Shown here: one piece after another, positions 1-8,100 of the stretch
Layout: each line of letters starts with the position of its first letter
How positions within the stretch are numbered: the stretch's first letter is position 1
Source: Micromonospora sp. CB01531
Lineage (GTDB): Bacteria > Actinomycetota > Actinomycetes > Mycobacteriales > Micromonosporaceae
Reading direction: 5' to 3'
Assembly: GCF_001905095.1 (NCBI RefSeq)
Contig: NZ_LWLS01000001.1
Location: forward strand, 1-64,000
Length of the DNA stretch: 64,000 bases
Translations under genes and position numbers: made by a program
The notes under the pieces: generated by a model
What the model was told of the DNA's origin: nothing
Database searches by the model: none
The model's input: only the letters and a program-made list of their open reading frames with translations

Positions 1-56
1 GACTGACGGGCTTAGCGAAAGACGGAGGCTAGGTTCTTCACACTTGTGTCAAGTTT

Positions 57-557
57 TCACGCGGCGTGGGGAAGTCGGGCGCGGGTTGCGTAGTCGTCGA
101 CGTGGCGGGTGATGGTGGTCAGCGCGGTTCGTAGGTCTGGTGGGGCTTGGGGCTGGTCGGCGGCGGTGAGCGGGACCAGGAGACGGTTGTAGATCTTGGT
201 GTAGAAGATGGCGATGCGGATGCCGTCGTCGGTGAGCATGTAGCGGTTGGAGCGGGGCAGCCGGCGGATGAGGCCGTTGAGTCGGAGCCGGCGTAGGTCG
301 TAGGTCATCTGGTTGGGGCGGTAGTCGCTGCCGAGCAGCCCGGCGATCAAGACACGAAGGTTCTTGTTGGTGAAGCCGGTTGCGGCGAGCAGCGTGTGGC
401 AGAGGGCGCCGGTCAGGGCCATGACCCGAGGATCGCCGAACCGCAGGGCTGGGGTCCTGCCACCCGCCGGATCAACGGTGGGGTGCGCGATCCGCTCGAA
501 GGCTGGACTCGCGAGGACGCAGCCCTGACCGACACCATGACCAGGTCCGCAGTGCAT
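57..557 (-). pseudogene. C-terminal fragment of an uncharacterised actinobacterial winged-helix-like protein
   Basis: The 166-residue frame reads GQGCVLASPAFERIAHPTV, then a stretch beginning LRFGDPRVMALTGALC, then an MTYDLRRLRLNGLIRRL helix-turn-helix-like core and a Tyr/Arg-rich tail. From memory this resembles the C-terminal third of a roughly 450-500-residue actinobacterial protein of unknown function. No N-terminal part is found upstream at 558-1092 in any frame, so I read it as a 5'-truncated remnant. The function of the full-length protein is not known to me. The surrounding 2 kb carries other decayed pieces. Confidence 0.5.
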
Positions 558-1092
558 CAGACACGGCCTGGTTCCAGAGGCGGGTGCGTTCGAGGTAGGC
601 GATGGCTCTCAAGCCGCGGGCCGAAAGCCCGGGGATGACGGAGGTTGACCCGTCAAGCGGTCGCCGGTAGATGGAGTCGGCACGCAGTTGTGCGGGGCGC
701 CTACGCGGCATTGCCCTTTCGTGGAGTCGACATGCCGATCATCGTTGCACACCCATGTTCGGCTCACCTGCGCGACGACTTACGTGCGTGGGGACCGGAC
801 CACGACGACTCCCACAGCGGGGGTCGGCCTGGGTCGCCGGCGGCGCGGCTGGCGACAGCAACGCTGACAGCAACGCTGACAGCAACGCCGCCGGACGGCG
901 GCACGCTGACAAGCGCCAGCACGGACGGAACTCCGAGCGTGCAGCCGTTGCCGGACGGGTGCGGACGCGACGCACAGAGCTTGTAAACGAGACGTCACGA
1001 GTGCCCGAGAAGGAAACGACAGACGCCGTCCAGTTCACCGGGTTAATCCGTCCGATCTGAGGTGATCGAGGTTCCACAGAGGGATGTCGGGG
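558..1092. other. Gene-poor decayed stretch
   Basis: No reading frame here has a recognisable domain. Frames on both strands are short and Arg/Pro/Ala-rich, as expected of shadow frames in GC-rich DNA. The only structure I see is the 12-bp tandem repeat at 854-889. Confidence 0.5.
854..889. repeat. 12-bp tandem repeat, three copies
   Basis: GACAGCAACGCT occurs three times head to tail (854-865, 866-877, 878-889), the last copy with one mismatch at its end. A related one-and-a-half-copy version (GACAGCAGCGCTGACAGCAA) lies at 1841-1860. No function is evident. Confidence 0.8.
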
Positions 1093-1650
1093 TCAGTAGA
1101 CGGTGAGAGCGTCGGATGTTGGCCACACGCCGCCGGCTGGCATTTCCAGCTGTTCCCCGAGCGCTTGCCGCCACTCGGGCGGGGTGAACGGCTCGCCCCA
1201 GTAGTCGGTAACCCGGACCGCCTCGCCGTCGCGCAGCTCAGCGATCGAGACGTTGCGGTAGACCCGGCCGTCGCCGTAGTCGTTGCTCCACTCGACGACC
1301 AGCATGTTTCGGCAGGCGTGTCGCCGCCCGACGGCGAGCCGCAGGCCGACGAAGTGCGACTCCACCTCCGCTATCCGTGCTCGGCCGCGGATCAGCTCAC
1401 CGGACTGCGGCCACTGGCGTACCACATCCTCGGCGAGCGGTACACCGAGGATCCGCTCAAGCCGCGTGCTCGCGTCGCTCTCCACCTCTGGAACCTTACC
1501 GACAAATCGGATGCATTCAGGCGGGCTTCCACAGTTGGGACAGGGTGGCAAGAGCAATGGAGTGCGCGGAAACAGGGCCGCAGCAGGCGATGCGAGCCCG
1601 AACTGTGCCAGTTGACGTCCCACGCAACCCCCGAGCAGCCGCTTTGCCAT
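1093..1650 (-). pseudogene. SnoaL-like (NTF2 fold) protein with degenerate 5' end
   Basis: From about residue 75 (near position 1430) to the stop the frame looks like a SnoaL-like polyketide-cyclase/ketosteroid-isomerase-fold protein: EDVVRQWPQSGELIRG, then an HFVGLRL strand, NMLVVEWSNDYGDGRVYRNV and VTDYWGEPFTPPEWRQ. This fold usually makes small hydrolases, isomerases or binding proteins. The first 60-70 residues (Cys/Pro/Leu-rich) do not look like the normal N-terminal helices of the family, which suggests a 5' rearrangement or decay. A short expressed protein starting inside the frame cannot be excluded. Confidence 0.5.
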
Positions 1651-2010
1651 GAGCTACGGACCACAGGTGCCGCGTCAGCAGAAAGTCAGCGAACGCAGTG
1701 CTGCGCGACCGACTCCAATGGTCACAGCCGGCATGACACGGAAGGTAGGACCATAGGGGACGACACCCGCTGACGCTGGCCGGCAGCGCCGACCAGGCTC
1801 CCCCCGACGGGGGTCGCACCTGCTCAGCCTCTCGCCGATCGACAGCAGCGCTGACAGCAACCGGCCGAGACGACGACGCCCGCTGGCGGAGGCGTGCGGA
1901 CGATCGCCCGAGGTCGGGAACGCGGACAGACGCCCCCGGACGACCTGCACTGAGATCAGACGGAAGTAGCGCAGGCACGCGCCGAAATGGACGTGTATCG
2001 GCCACTTCCA
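1651..2010. other. Gene-less stretch
   Basis: No credible coding frame. It contains the partial GACAGCA(A/G)CGCT repeat at 1841-1860 and otherwise nothing I can name. Confidence 0.45.
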
Positions 2011-2011
2011 G

Positions 2012-2088
2012 GCAGCCGGGGTGGCGCGCCAGCGGCATGTTCCTCTTGTAAGCGAGAAGTCGTCGGTTTGCGAGTCCGGTCACCGCAG
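2012..2088 (+). tRNA. Degenerate tRNA-Thr(UGU)-like remnant
   Basis: The segment has a CTTGTAA anticodon-loop-like heptamer, a GTCGTCGG variable/T-stem segment as in actinobacterial tRNA-Thr, and a T-loop-like TTTGCGAGTCCGG. That T-loop differs from the usual TTCGAGTCCGG by an apparent 2-nt insertion. The 5' acceptor strand does not pair with the 3' strand and the anticodon stem contains an extra base. I read it as a tRNA relic, possibly an attachment-site copy left by an integrative element. No integrase is visible nearby. Confidence 0.3.
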
Positions 2089-2109
2089 CGCCGTACACGT
2101 GGCGAAGTG

Positions 2110-2139
2110 CACGGCGGGCCCCGGAGGGGGCCCGCCGTG
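2110..2139 (-). terminator. Perfect 13-bp hairpin terminator
   Basis: The arms CACGGCGGGCCCC (2110-2122) and GGGGCCCGCCGTG (2127-2139) are perfectly complementary around a GGAG loop. It lies 20 bp beyond the stop of the leftward secreted-protein gene, so it most likely ends that transcript. It has no U-tract, as is usual in actinomycetes. Confidence 0.8.
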
Positions 2140-2158
2140 GCGGCTGGTGGTGTGCCGG

Positions 2159-3538
2159 TTATCTGGGTGGGAACTGCGATTTGCGGGCCGGTTCTGCGAG
2201 GTTGGCGGTGGGTGCCTCGGCGGTGAAGCCGATGACAGCGCAGTTGATGTCGACGCCGACCGAGCCGTAGGGTGCGGGCTCGCCGGTGGCCGGGTCGACG
2301 CCGGTCAGCAGGTCGGGTCGGGCGGCTGCCAGGTTGAAGACCTCGACCTCATCGGTTTGGCGGGTGTTGAGCCCCTGCTCGACGGCCTTCTCGGTCCACA
2401 GCCCGAGCTGCGCGTCCCATAGCGGGCTGTAGGCGTGGGAATGACGCGGGTCGGCCAGGGTCGGGAAGTCGCCGAACACGTTGAGCAGGTCACCGCCGTT
2501 GCGTAGCGCGTTGATCAGGCGCTCGTTGTCGGCGCGGGCGTCCTGGGAGATGTGCCCGTCTTCGGCCAGGTGGACGAAGCCTTGCGCCTCGGGGTTGTCG
2601 GCGCCGGTCTGGCCGTTGATAAAGCCGAACAGCCGCTCGCGGGCGGAGCCGAGGAAATCGTCACCCCCGTTGAAGGACGCCCTGTCCAGCGCAGGTACGA
2701 AGGTCGAGCGCTCCAGCACCGCGGTCAGCGGCTGACCGGCGTCGGTGCTGAGGTAGAGGATCGGCTGGCCGGCGTCGAAGCCCTTGACGAACAGCATGTC
2801 GACCCACGACTCGTTGAACTGGCCGGGCGGCGAGGGGGGCGCGATGTGCACGCCCAGGACCCGGTCGCCCGTGTCGGTGTGGTGCTTGACGTCGAAGTCG
2901 GGGCCGTCGCCGGTGGCCACGATCGGGGCGTTGTAGACGACGTTGGATCCCTTGATCCGGATGAACGGGCTGTACCCTTCGTTGGCCACCGCCCCGGGCT
3001 GGAACTCGGCGAGCGGGAAGCCGTTGGGCCCCGGCTCCGCGACGCGGGTCGGGCTGAAGTCCGGCACACCCTGGAAGTTGACCACCGCGGGTCCGAACCG
3101 ATTCTCCTGCGGTGTGGGCGCGTCGAGGGTCACCGTCTGCACGCACTCCCTGCAGCCAATGGCGAGGTTGGCCAGCTTGGGCGCGAAGTTCACGCCCAGG
3201 TCATTAGCCAACCCCTCATCGGAGGCGTCCATCAAAATGAACCACACCGTTTCGCCGTCGGGGCCTCTGCCCGGGTACAGCGGTAGCCGCACCGACTCCT
3301 TGCTCAGATCGACCTGGATCGCGCTCCCCAAGGTCAGCTTGTCCCGGGGCAGCAGCCCGCTCAGCTGCCCCAGGCCCTCCGCTGCACCTGCCCGGCCATG
3401 GGTGGGCGGCGGGCCGTGGTCCCCGTCATGCCGGGGCCCGTCATCGGCGAAGACAGGCTCAAGGATGGGTGGTCCAGCGGCGGCCAGCACGGCAGCAGCC
3501 GCTAACACGGCCAGCCCGACAATCCGTTTCCTTCGCAT
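2159..3538 (-). CDS. Secreted protein of unknown function
   Basis: A 459-residue protein with a clear Sec signal peptide: MRRKR, a hydrophobic run of about 20 residues, and a likely cleavage near residue 31. A short His/Asp/Gly/Pro-rich linker and a soluble extracytoplasmic domain follow. Two Cys close together (GCRECVQTV, about residue 129) may form a disulfide or bind metal. The middle contains ordered beta-rich segments such as SPFIRIKGSNVVYNAPIVA. I do not recognise the family with confidence. The start is supported by AAGGAG 6 nt upstream of the ATG. It is monocistronic, with its own terminator and a 310-bp upstream region. Confidence 0.85.
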   Translation of the reverse strand: MRRKRIVGLAVLAAAAVLAAAGPPILEPVFADDGPRHDGDHGPPPTHGRAGAAEGLGQLSGLLPRDKLTLGSAIQVDLSKESVRLPLYPGRGPDGETVWFILMDASDEGLANDLGVNFAPKLANLAIGCRECVQTVTLDAPTPQENRFGPAVVNFQGVPDFSPTRVAEPGPNGFPLAEFQPGAVANEGYSPFIRIKGSNVVYNAPIVATGDGPDFDVKHHTDTGDRVLGVHIAPPSPPGQFNESWVDMLFVKGFDAGQPILYLSTDAGQPLTAVLERSTFVPALDRASFNGGDDFLGSARERLFGFINGQTGADNPEAQGFVHLAEDGHISQDARADNERLINALRNGGDLLNVFGDFPTLADPRHSHAYSPLWDAQLGLWTEKAVEQGLNTRQTDEVEVFNLAAARPDLLTGVDPATGEPAPYGSVGVDINCAVIGFTAEAPTANLAEPARKSQFPPR

Positions 3539-3849
3539 GATACTCCTTCCACAGCCTATGGCGGCTAAGCGAGAAATCCTCCGATCCGGAGGCTATGCGA
3601 AGAAACGTTAGGTTTGCCCTGAGAAGCGGCCAGTGCACCGGAATAGGTGGTGGTGCGCGAAAACCCATTCCAGCGGCACGGATGATGCGAGGGAGTCCGG
3701 ACGGCTTCGAGGGATTGCAGCCAGTCTCGATCGTCCCCCCGATGCGCCCCCCAGACTCTGAGCGACGACGGGTGGTGGCTGGACTAGGTGGGACCAGACA
3801 AGATCGGCCCCCGACCGCATTCCTGCTGGTCAGGGGCCGTCCTCGCACC
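3539..3849. promoter_or_regulatory. Upstream region of the secreted-protein gene, with a 15-bp palindrome
   Basis: No gene. CCTCCG-ATC-CGGAGG at 3578-3592 is a perfect inverted repeat about 40 bp upstream of the leftward gene's start and may be an operator or a 5'-UTR hairpin. The right part holds the tRNA terminator described separately. Confidence 0.35.
3805..3839 (-). terminator. Terminator of the tRNA-Tyr gene
   Basis: The arms CGGCCCCCGACC (3805-3816) and GGTCAGGGGCCG (3828-3839) pair with a single mismatch. The hairpin sits about 10 bp beyond the encoded CCA end of the leftward tRNA. Confidence 0.65.
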
Positions 3850-3933
3850 TGGTGGCGGGTAGAGGATTCGAACCTCTGTAGCTTTCGCGACGGATTTACA
3901 GTCCGCTCCCATTGGCCGCTCGGGCAACGCCAT
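3850..3933 (-). tRNA. tRNA-Tyr(GUA), 5' acceptor strand apparently shortened
   Basis: Read on the minus strand: D-arm CCCGAGCGGCCAATGGG, anticodon arm GCGGACTGTAAATCCGT (anticodon GTA), a long class II variable arm, T-arm AGAGGTTCGAATCCTCT, 3' acceptor ACCCGCC, discriminator A and an encoded CCA. These identify tRNA-Tyr. The 5' strand reads GGCGTTGCCC where GGCGGGTTGCCC would be needed to pair with ACCCGCC, so two G residues seem to be missing and only four or five acceptor pairs form. It may be a pseudo-tRNA, an attachment-site copy or a sequence error. Confidence 0.8.
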
Positions 3934-3984
3934 CTGCACGCCTGAGCAGTTCGGCCGTACGACGAGCTCGCGCGAGCCCTGCTG

Positions 3985-6465
3985 TCAGTCGAGCCTGCGG
4001 CGGCTCAACGAGGATGGTTCGCGGCCGGCGAGTAGCCATCCGGCGATCGCGGCGAGCATCGGCAGACCGACGGTTGTCGCGGCTAGGTGGGCGACGGGTA
4101 CGTCGGTGAGCGCGTCGAGGTCGCGGTGCAGGACGCTGACCAGCGCGAGGTACGCGCCGGCCAGGCCGAGGACGGCGCCGAGCAGGGCGAGCGCACCGGA
4201 GGTCGTGGCGGTCAGGGTGCGCCGTACGCGTCGCGGGGCGCCGGTCGCGGTCAGGGTGCGGAGGTCGCCGGCCGCTTCGCCGCGGATGAGGCCGACAGTC
4301 ATGGCGAGGATGCCGAGGGCGAGCAGCGCGCCGGCGGCGACGGCACCGGTCCGCAGCGTCGTGAGGGAGGCCTGCTCTCGGTGGGACTCGACGGTGAGGC
4401 CGGCGCTCGCGGCGAGGTCCCGCGCGGTGGCCAGCTCCTGCCCGGTGAGCGGGTGGTCCGCCTCGATCAGCCAGGCGACCCGGGCGGGCTGCCAGCCGTG
4501 GCGGGCCATCATGTTCGCGGTGACCAGCGAGTTCGGCATCGAGGAGTAACCGGTGTCCGGGAGGGCCTGGGTTTTCGGGTGGACGTTGCGTTCGGGGATG
4601 TTTCCCAGTTCGAGTGGGCCGGTGTGGATGGTGAGTACGTCGGTGTCGGGCGCGACGGCCGCTCCGTCGAGGCCGTAGCGGTGAAGCAGTTCCGGGGTGG
4701 CCGCGTAGAGGGGGTACGACGTCATCGTCTGGCCGTCGGCGAGCGGGGTGCCGATTTCGACGGCTGGATGACCGGGTTGGCTGCTGCCGTTCTGGCCCGG
4801 GTCGGTGTACGAGGCGACCACCGCCATGTCGAGCGGAGTCACGGCTGGTGTGCCGAGGTTGTGCGCGATCTGATCGATCTGGGCCTGCAGGCTGGCGAGT
4901 TGCGCCGGGGTGTGTTCCGGGATCACCGGGTTGTTGGGTCGACCGATGCGGACCAGGAGTGTGCTGTCTGCCAGATTGCCCAGGCCGGCCGTGCGCCTGG
5001 TGTGTGCCTCGGCTGCGGCGGATCCGGCGACGATTGCCACCGAGATGCCCACGGCGAGACTGATCGCGGCGAGTGCCGCGCCGGCCCGGGCCTGGTAGCG
5101 GACCAGGTCGGTCAGCGCCAGGCGTACGGCCACCGGCATCCGGCCGCGGGCCGCGGCCAGCAGCCGGATCGCCGCCGGGCCGATGCAGAGCACACCGACG
5201 GCCGTGCTGAGAGTGCCCGCGCTGATCAGCAGCGGCCTGGTTCCGCCGGACAGCACGAGGCAGGTGACGCCGGCGGCGAGTAGGCCCGCGCCGGCCAGCG
5301 CGGTGCGCCGGGCCGGTCGGGGCCGCGGCGGCCGGGCCGACAGCGCGCGCATGATCGGGGTACGGGCGATGGCGCGCGCCGGCCACCACGCGGCGGCGGT
5401 GGCGGTCGCCACGGCCAGCACCATCTCCGCGCCGAGTGTCGCCCAGGGCAGGTCGAACCGGTCGATGCGGTGCCCGGCGGCCGTCTCCACCCGCTCGGCG
5501 ACGAGCAGCCAGGCGGCGACGCCGATGGTGGTGCCGAGCACCGCGGCGACCGCTCCGACGACGGTGCCGTTGGCCAGCATCACCAGCCGCAGGTGTCGCC
5601 GGGTGGCGCCCATCGCGGCGAGCATGCCGAGCTGGCGCAGCCGGCGCTGCGCCACCACGATGAACCCGGCCGCGGCGACCAGCGACACCAGCAGCAGGCC
5701 GACGGTGGCCAGCGCCAGCGTGACGGCGGCGATCACCGTGCGGGTCATGGCGGGCCGCGACTCGCGTACCAGCGGACCGTCGATGGTGTTGCGGAACGCC
5801 TCCAGGGAGGCCTGGTCTCCGGCGACGAGGACGGTGACGGTCTGCGGCGGGTCGGCGTGCGCCACGTCGACGAGAGCGAACTCGTCGGCCAGGTCCTTGG
5901 GGTTCTCCACCACCCCGACGACCAGCCGGTCGTGGCCGTCGAGGCTGACCCGCCGGCCGAGCCCGGTCCGCAGGGTACGCGCTACCCCGTCGGTGATCGC
6001 GATCTCGCCCGCGCCGGCCGGGTACCGCCCCTGCCGCAGCGCCAGCATCGGTGCGCCGTACGCGCCGTCAGGGTTCTGCGCGCGGACGTCGACCGGGTCG
6101 AACAGACCCGGCACCGCCACGTAGTGGTGGCCGATCGCGTCGATCGTGCCGAACCACGCCCGTGCGGCGGCGAGCCGGGAGTCGAGGACGGCCGGGTCGC
6201 CGCCGTCGAGGCGCAGGAGGTGGTCGGCGCGCCCGAACGTCGCGTCGCTCGACGAGGCCATGTTGTAGGTCGCCGAGACGGCGAAGGTGGCCCCGATGAC
6301 GGCGATGGTGAGCAGCGTGAGGGTGAGCACCTGCTGGCGCCACTCGCGGCGGAACAGCCGTACCGCCCACCGGATCACGGCCCTGCGGGCCGGCAGGCCG
6401 CCGCCCGGGGCGCGGCGGGGCGCCGGCCGGTCGGTGCTCGGCGGGGTGGCGGTGGTCGCCGTCAC
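3985..6465 (-). CDS. FtsX-like ABC transporter permease, two-repeat type
   Basis: An 826-residue integral membrane protein. A Pro/Arg-rich cytoplasmic N-terminus is followed by TM1 (VLTLTLLTIAVIGATFAV, about residue 45), a large extracytoplasmic domain, three TMs of a first FtsX domain (about 245-370) with RLRQLGMLAAMGATRRHLR between them, two TMs near 390-435, a second extracytoplasmic domain, and a C-terminal FtsX domain (about 690-815). This is the single-chain MacB-like architecture that works with a LolD-type ATPase to export peptides or lipids or to act mechanically on envelope substrates. The ATG overlaps the stop of the ATPase gene upstream (ATGA), so the two are translationally coupled. 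The substrate is unknown. The PadR gene at the head of the operon suggests drug- or peptide-inducible efflux. Confidence 0.93.
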   Translation of the reverse strand: MTATTATPPSTDRPAPRRAPGGGLPARRAVIRWAVRLFRREWRQQVLTLTLLTIAVIGATFAVSATYNMASSSDATFGRADHLLRLDGGDPAVLDSRLAAARAWFGTIDAIGHHYVAVPGLFDPVDVRAQNPDGAYGAPMLALRQGRYPAGAGEIAITDGVARTLRTGLGRRVSLDGHDRLVVGVVENPKDLADEFALVDVAHADPPQTVTVLVAGDQASLEAFRNTIDGPLVRESRPAMTRTVIAAVTLALATVGLLLVSLVAAAGFIVVAQRRLRQLGMLAAMGATRRHLRLVMLANGTVVGAVAAVLGTTIGVAAWLLVAERVETAAGHRIDRFDLPWATLGAEMVLAVATATAAAWWPARAIARTPIMRALSARPPRPRPARRTALAGAGLLAAGVTCLVLSGGTRPLLISAGTLSTAVGVLCIGPAAIRLLAAARGRMPVAVRLALTDLVRYQARAGAALAAISLAVGISVAIVAGSAAAEAHTRRTAGLGNLADSTLLVRIGRPNNPVIPEHTPAQLASLQAQIDQIAHNLGTPAVTPLDMAVVASYTDPGQNGSSQPGHPAVEIGTPLADGQTMTSYPLYAATPELLHRYGLDGAAVAPDTDVLTIHTGPLELGNIPERNVHPKTQALPDTGYSSMPNSLVTANMMARHGWQPARVAWLIEADHPLTGQELATARDLAASAGLTVESHREQASLTTLRTGAVAAGALLALGILAMTVGLIRGEAAGDLRTLTATGAPRRVRRTLTATTSGALALLGAVLGLAGAYLALVSVLHRDLDALTDVPVAHLAATTVGLPMLAAIAGWLLAGREPSSLSRRRLD

Positions 6466-7184
6466 GGGGCCACGTCCCCGGCGAGCATGGCGTCCGGACC
6501 GGTCGACGCAGTCTGGTCGACGATCCGGCCGTCGCGGAGGAACACCACCCGGTCGGCCCAGGAGGCGAGCTGCGCGTCGTGGGTCACCATGACCCCGGCG
6601 ATCCCGCGCTTGCAGGCCGCGCGCAGCATCCGCATGACCGCTTCGCCGTTGGCCGAGTCCAGCGCACCGGTGGGCTCGTCGGCGAGCAGCAGCCGCCGGT
6701 CGCCGACCACGGCGCGGGCGATCGCGACCCGCTGGCGTTCGCCGCCGGACAGGTCGTCGGGGAACGCGGCGGCGCGTTCGGCCAGCCCCAACTCCTCCAG
6801 TACGCGCATACCGGCGGCCCGTGCGGCACGAGCGCCCACGCCGTCGAGTTCGAGCGGCAGTGCCACGTTCTCGACGGCGGACAGCCCGGCGAGCAGATTC
6901 AGGTCCTGGAAGACGAAGCCGATGGCCCGGCGACGCATCCTGGCCTGCGCGTCGGTGGACATGGTCGACACGTCGTCACCGCAGACCAGCACCTCACCGT
7001 CGGTCGGCTCCTCAAGGCTTCCGGCGATCGTCAGCAGGGTGCTCTTGCCGGAGCCGCTCGGACCCATGACGGCCACCAGCTCGCCGCCGTCCACGGTGAG
7101 GTCCACCTGCCGCAGCGCGTGTACGGCGGCGTTGCCCGCGCCGTACACCTTGGACACCTGACGCAGGCTCAGCACTGCACTCAT
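6462..7184 (-). CDS. ABC transporter ATP-binding protein (LolD/MacB type)
   Basis: A 240-residue ATPase that energises the FtsX permease encoded next to it. Visible motifs are Walker [10 protein letters not shown] (about residue 40), Q-loop FVFQDLNLL, signature [14 protein letters not shown], Walker [13 protein letters not shown] and the H-loop MVTHD. The start is ATG at 7184 (MSAVLSLRQVSKVYG), which overlaps the PadR stop (ATGA). The frame continues far upstream, but that extension is only an Arg-rich shadow of the PadR gene. Length and motifs are normal for the family. Confidence 0.95.
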   Translation of the reverse strand: MSAVLSLRQVSKVYGAGNAAVHALRQVDLTVDGGELVAVMGPSGSGKSTLLTIAGSLEEPTDGEVLVCGDDVSTMSTDAQARMRRRAIGFVFQDLNLLAGLSAVENVALPLELDGVGARAARAAGMRVLEELGLAERAAAFPDDLSGGERQRVAIARAVVGDRRLLLADEPTGALDSANGEAVMRMLRAACKRGIAGVMVTHDAQLASWADRVVFLRDGRIVDQTASTGPDAMLAGDVAP

Positions 7185-7807
7185 CGACGGGCCCCCTCGC
7201 GTGCCGGGGTGGATTCGGTCGGTTCCCGGTCGGCGGGGCCGGACGGTCGGGCCGGGTCGCTCGGCGCCGCCTCGACGGCCACGGGGGGCGTGGCGGGTAG
7301 GCGGCGCAGCCGGGCGTCGGCCGCGTCGAGCCAGCGGACCACCGCCTCGAGCCGGAACAGCTCCGCGTCGACGACGAGGCCGAGCGCGATGTCGTCGGGG
7401 TCCGCCTCGGCCTTGAGGTGGGTGTACCGCTGCATTTCCTCGACGAGGCGCCGGCGGTGGACCTGCAGGATCTCCCGTACGTCGACGCCGGGCAGGCGCA
7501 CCGCCACCTGCACCTTGATGACGAGTTCGTCGCGCGGGGGAGGCGTGGCGCCGGGCGGGGTCCGCAACCACCGGTCCAGTTCGCGCTCGCCGCCGACGGT
7601 GATCCGGTACCGTCGCTGCGCCCCGTCACGCTCGGTCTCGTCCGATTCCACGTGCCCTTCACGCTCGAGGCGTTGCAGCGTGGTGTAGACCTGCCCGACG
7701 TTGAGCGGCCAGACCTCACCGGTGCGTGCCTCGAACTCCTGCCGCAGTTGCAGGCCGTACTTGGATCCTTCCGCCAGCAACGCCAGCAGTGCATGTCGAA
7801 TGCTCAT
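7181..7807 (-). CDS. PadR family transcriptional regulator
   Basis: A 208-residue repressor. The N-terminal PadR winged helix (about residues 1-85) contains ALLALLAEGSKYGLQLRQEF and VGQVYTTLQRLEREGHVE; a C-terminal helical dimerisation region of the Vir type follows, then a Pro/Ala-rich disordered tail. PadR proteins of this class usually repress the adjacent exporter operon until a ligand binds. This gene is first in a three-gene operon with ATGA overlaps, and two palindromes just upstream of its start are probably its own operators. The ligand cannot be inferred. Confidence 0.93.
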   Translation of the reverse strand: MSIRHALLALLAEGSKYGLQLRQEFEARTGEVWPLNVGQVYTTLQRLEREGHVESDETERDGAQRRYRITVGGERELDRWLRTPPGATPPPRDELVIKVQVAVRLPGVDVREILQVHRRRLVEEMQRYTHLKAEADPDDIALGLVVDAELFRLEAVVRWLDAADARLRRLPATPPVAVEAAPSDPARPSGPADREPTESTPAREGARR

Positions 7808-7828
7808 GGTCCACCACCCAGCCGTCGA

Positions 7829-7853
7829 TATACTGGGTATAATACTCAGTATT
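7829..7853 (-). promoter_or_regulatory. Two tandem 11-bp palindromes, candidate PadR operator over the promoter
   Basis: ATACTGGGTAT (7830-7840) and ATACTCAGTAT (7842-7852) are near-perfect palindromes separated by 1 bp, 23-45 bp upstream of the PadR start. Their AT-rich TATTAT/TATAAT cores could serve as the leftward -10 region, so binding would block transcription. Autoregulation is inferred from position and from the known ATAC..GTAT-type sites of PadR proteins. Confidence 0.6.
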
Positions 7854-8100
7854 ATCGCGCGGTCCAGCCGCTTCCGCAGATCAGTTGGTACGGCGCCGGC
7901 GAGCCGGCTGCGTGCCCGCTTCCGGCGTCACCAGCGCCGGTCGGGAATGGACAAAGCCGCCCGGCACCCGCGATGACCAGGCTCATTTCCTGGTCCGGCA
8001 ACCTCCCCGTAATAGTTCGCTCGGTTTCCGTGATCTTGCTCGTCACCTGCGGCCGGAACAGTCATCGCGTTTGCGCCCACCGAGCGGATGAGAGCCTGCT

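Noticed and set aside
1084..1773. 229-residue plus-strand frame
   Set aside because: Opposite the SnoaL-like frame, which has recognisable motifs; this frame has none.
5470..7161. 563-residue plus-strand frame across the permease and ATPase genes
   Set aside because: Shadow of two well-supported minus-strand genes.
7858..8100. Possible cobalamin or nickel riboswitch before the NicO operon
   Set aside because: I looked for the conserved cobalamin-box pattern and for a NiCo-type fold and saw neither; only nondescript GC-rich sequence.
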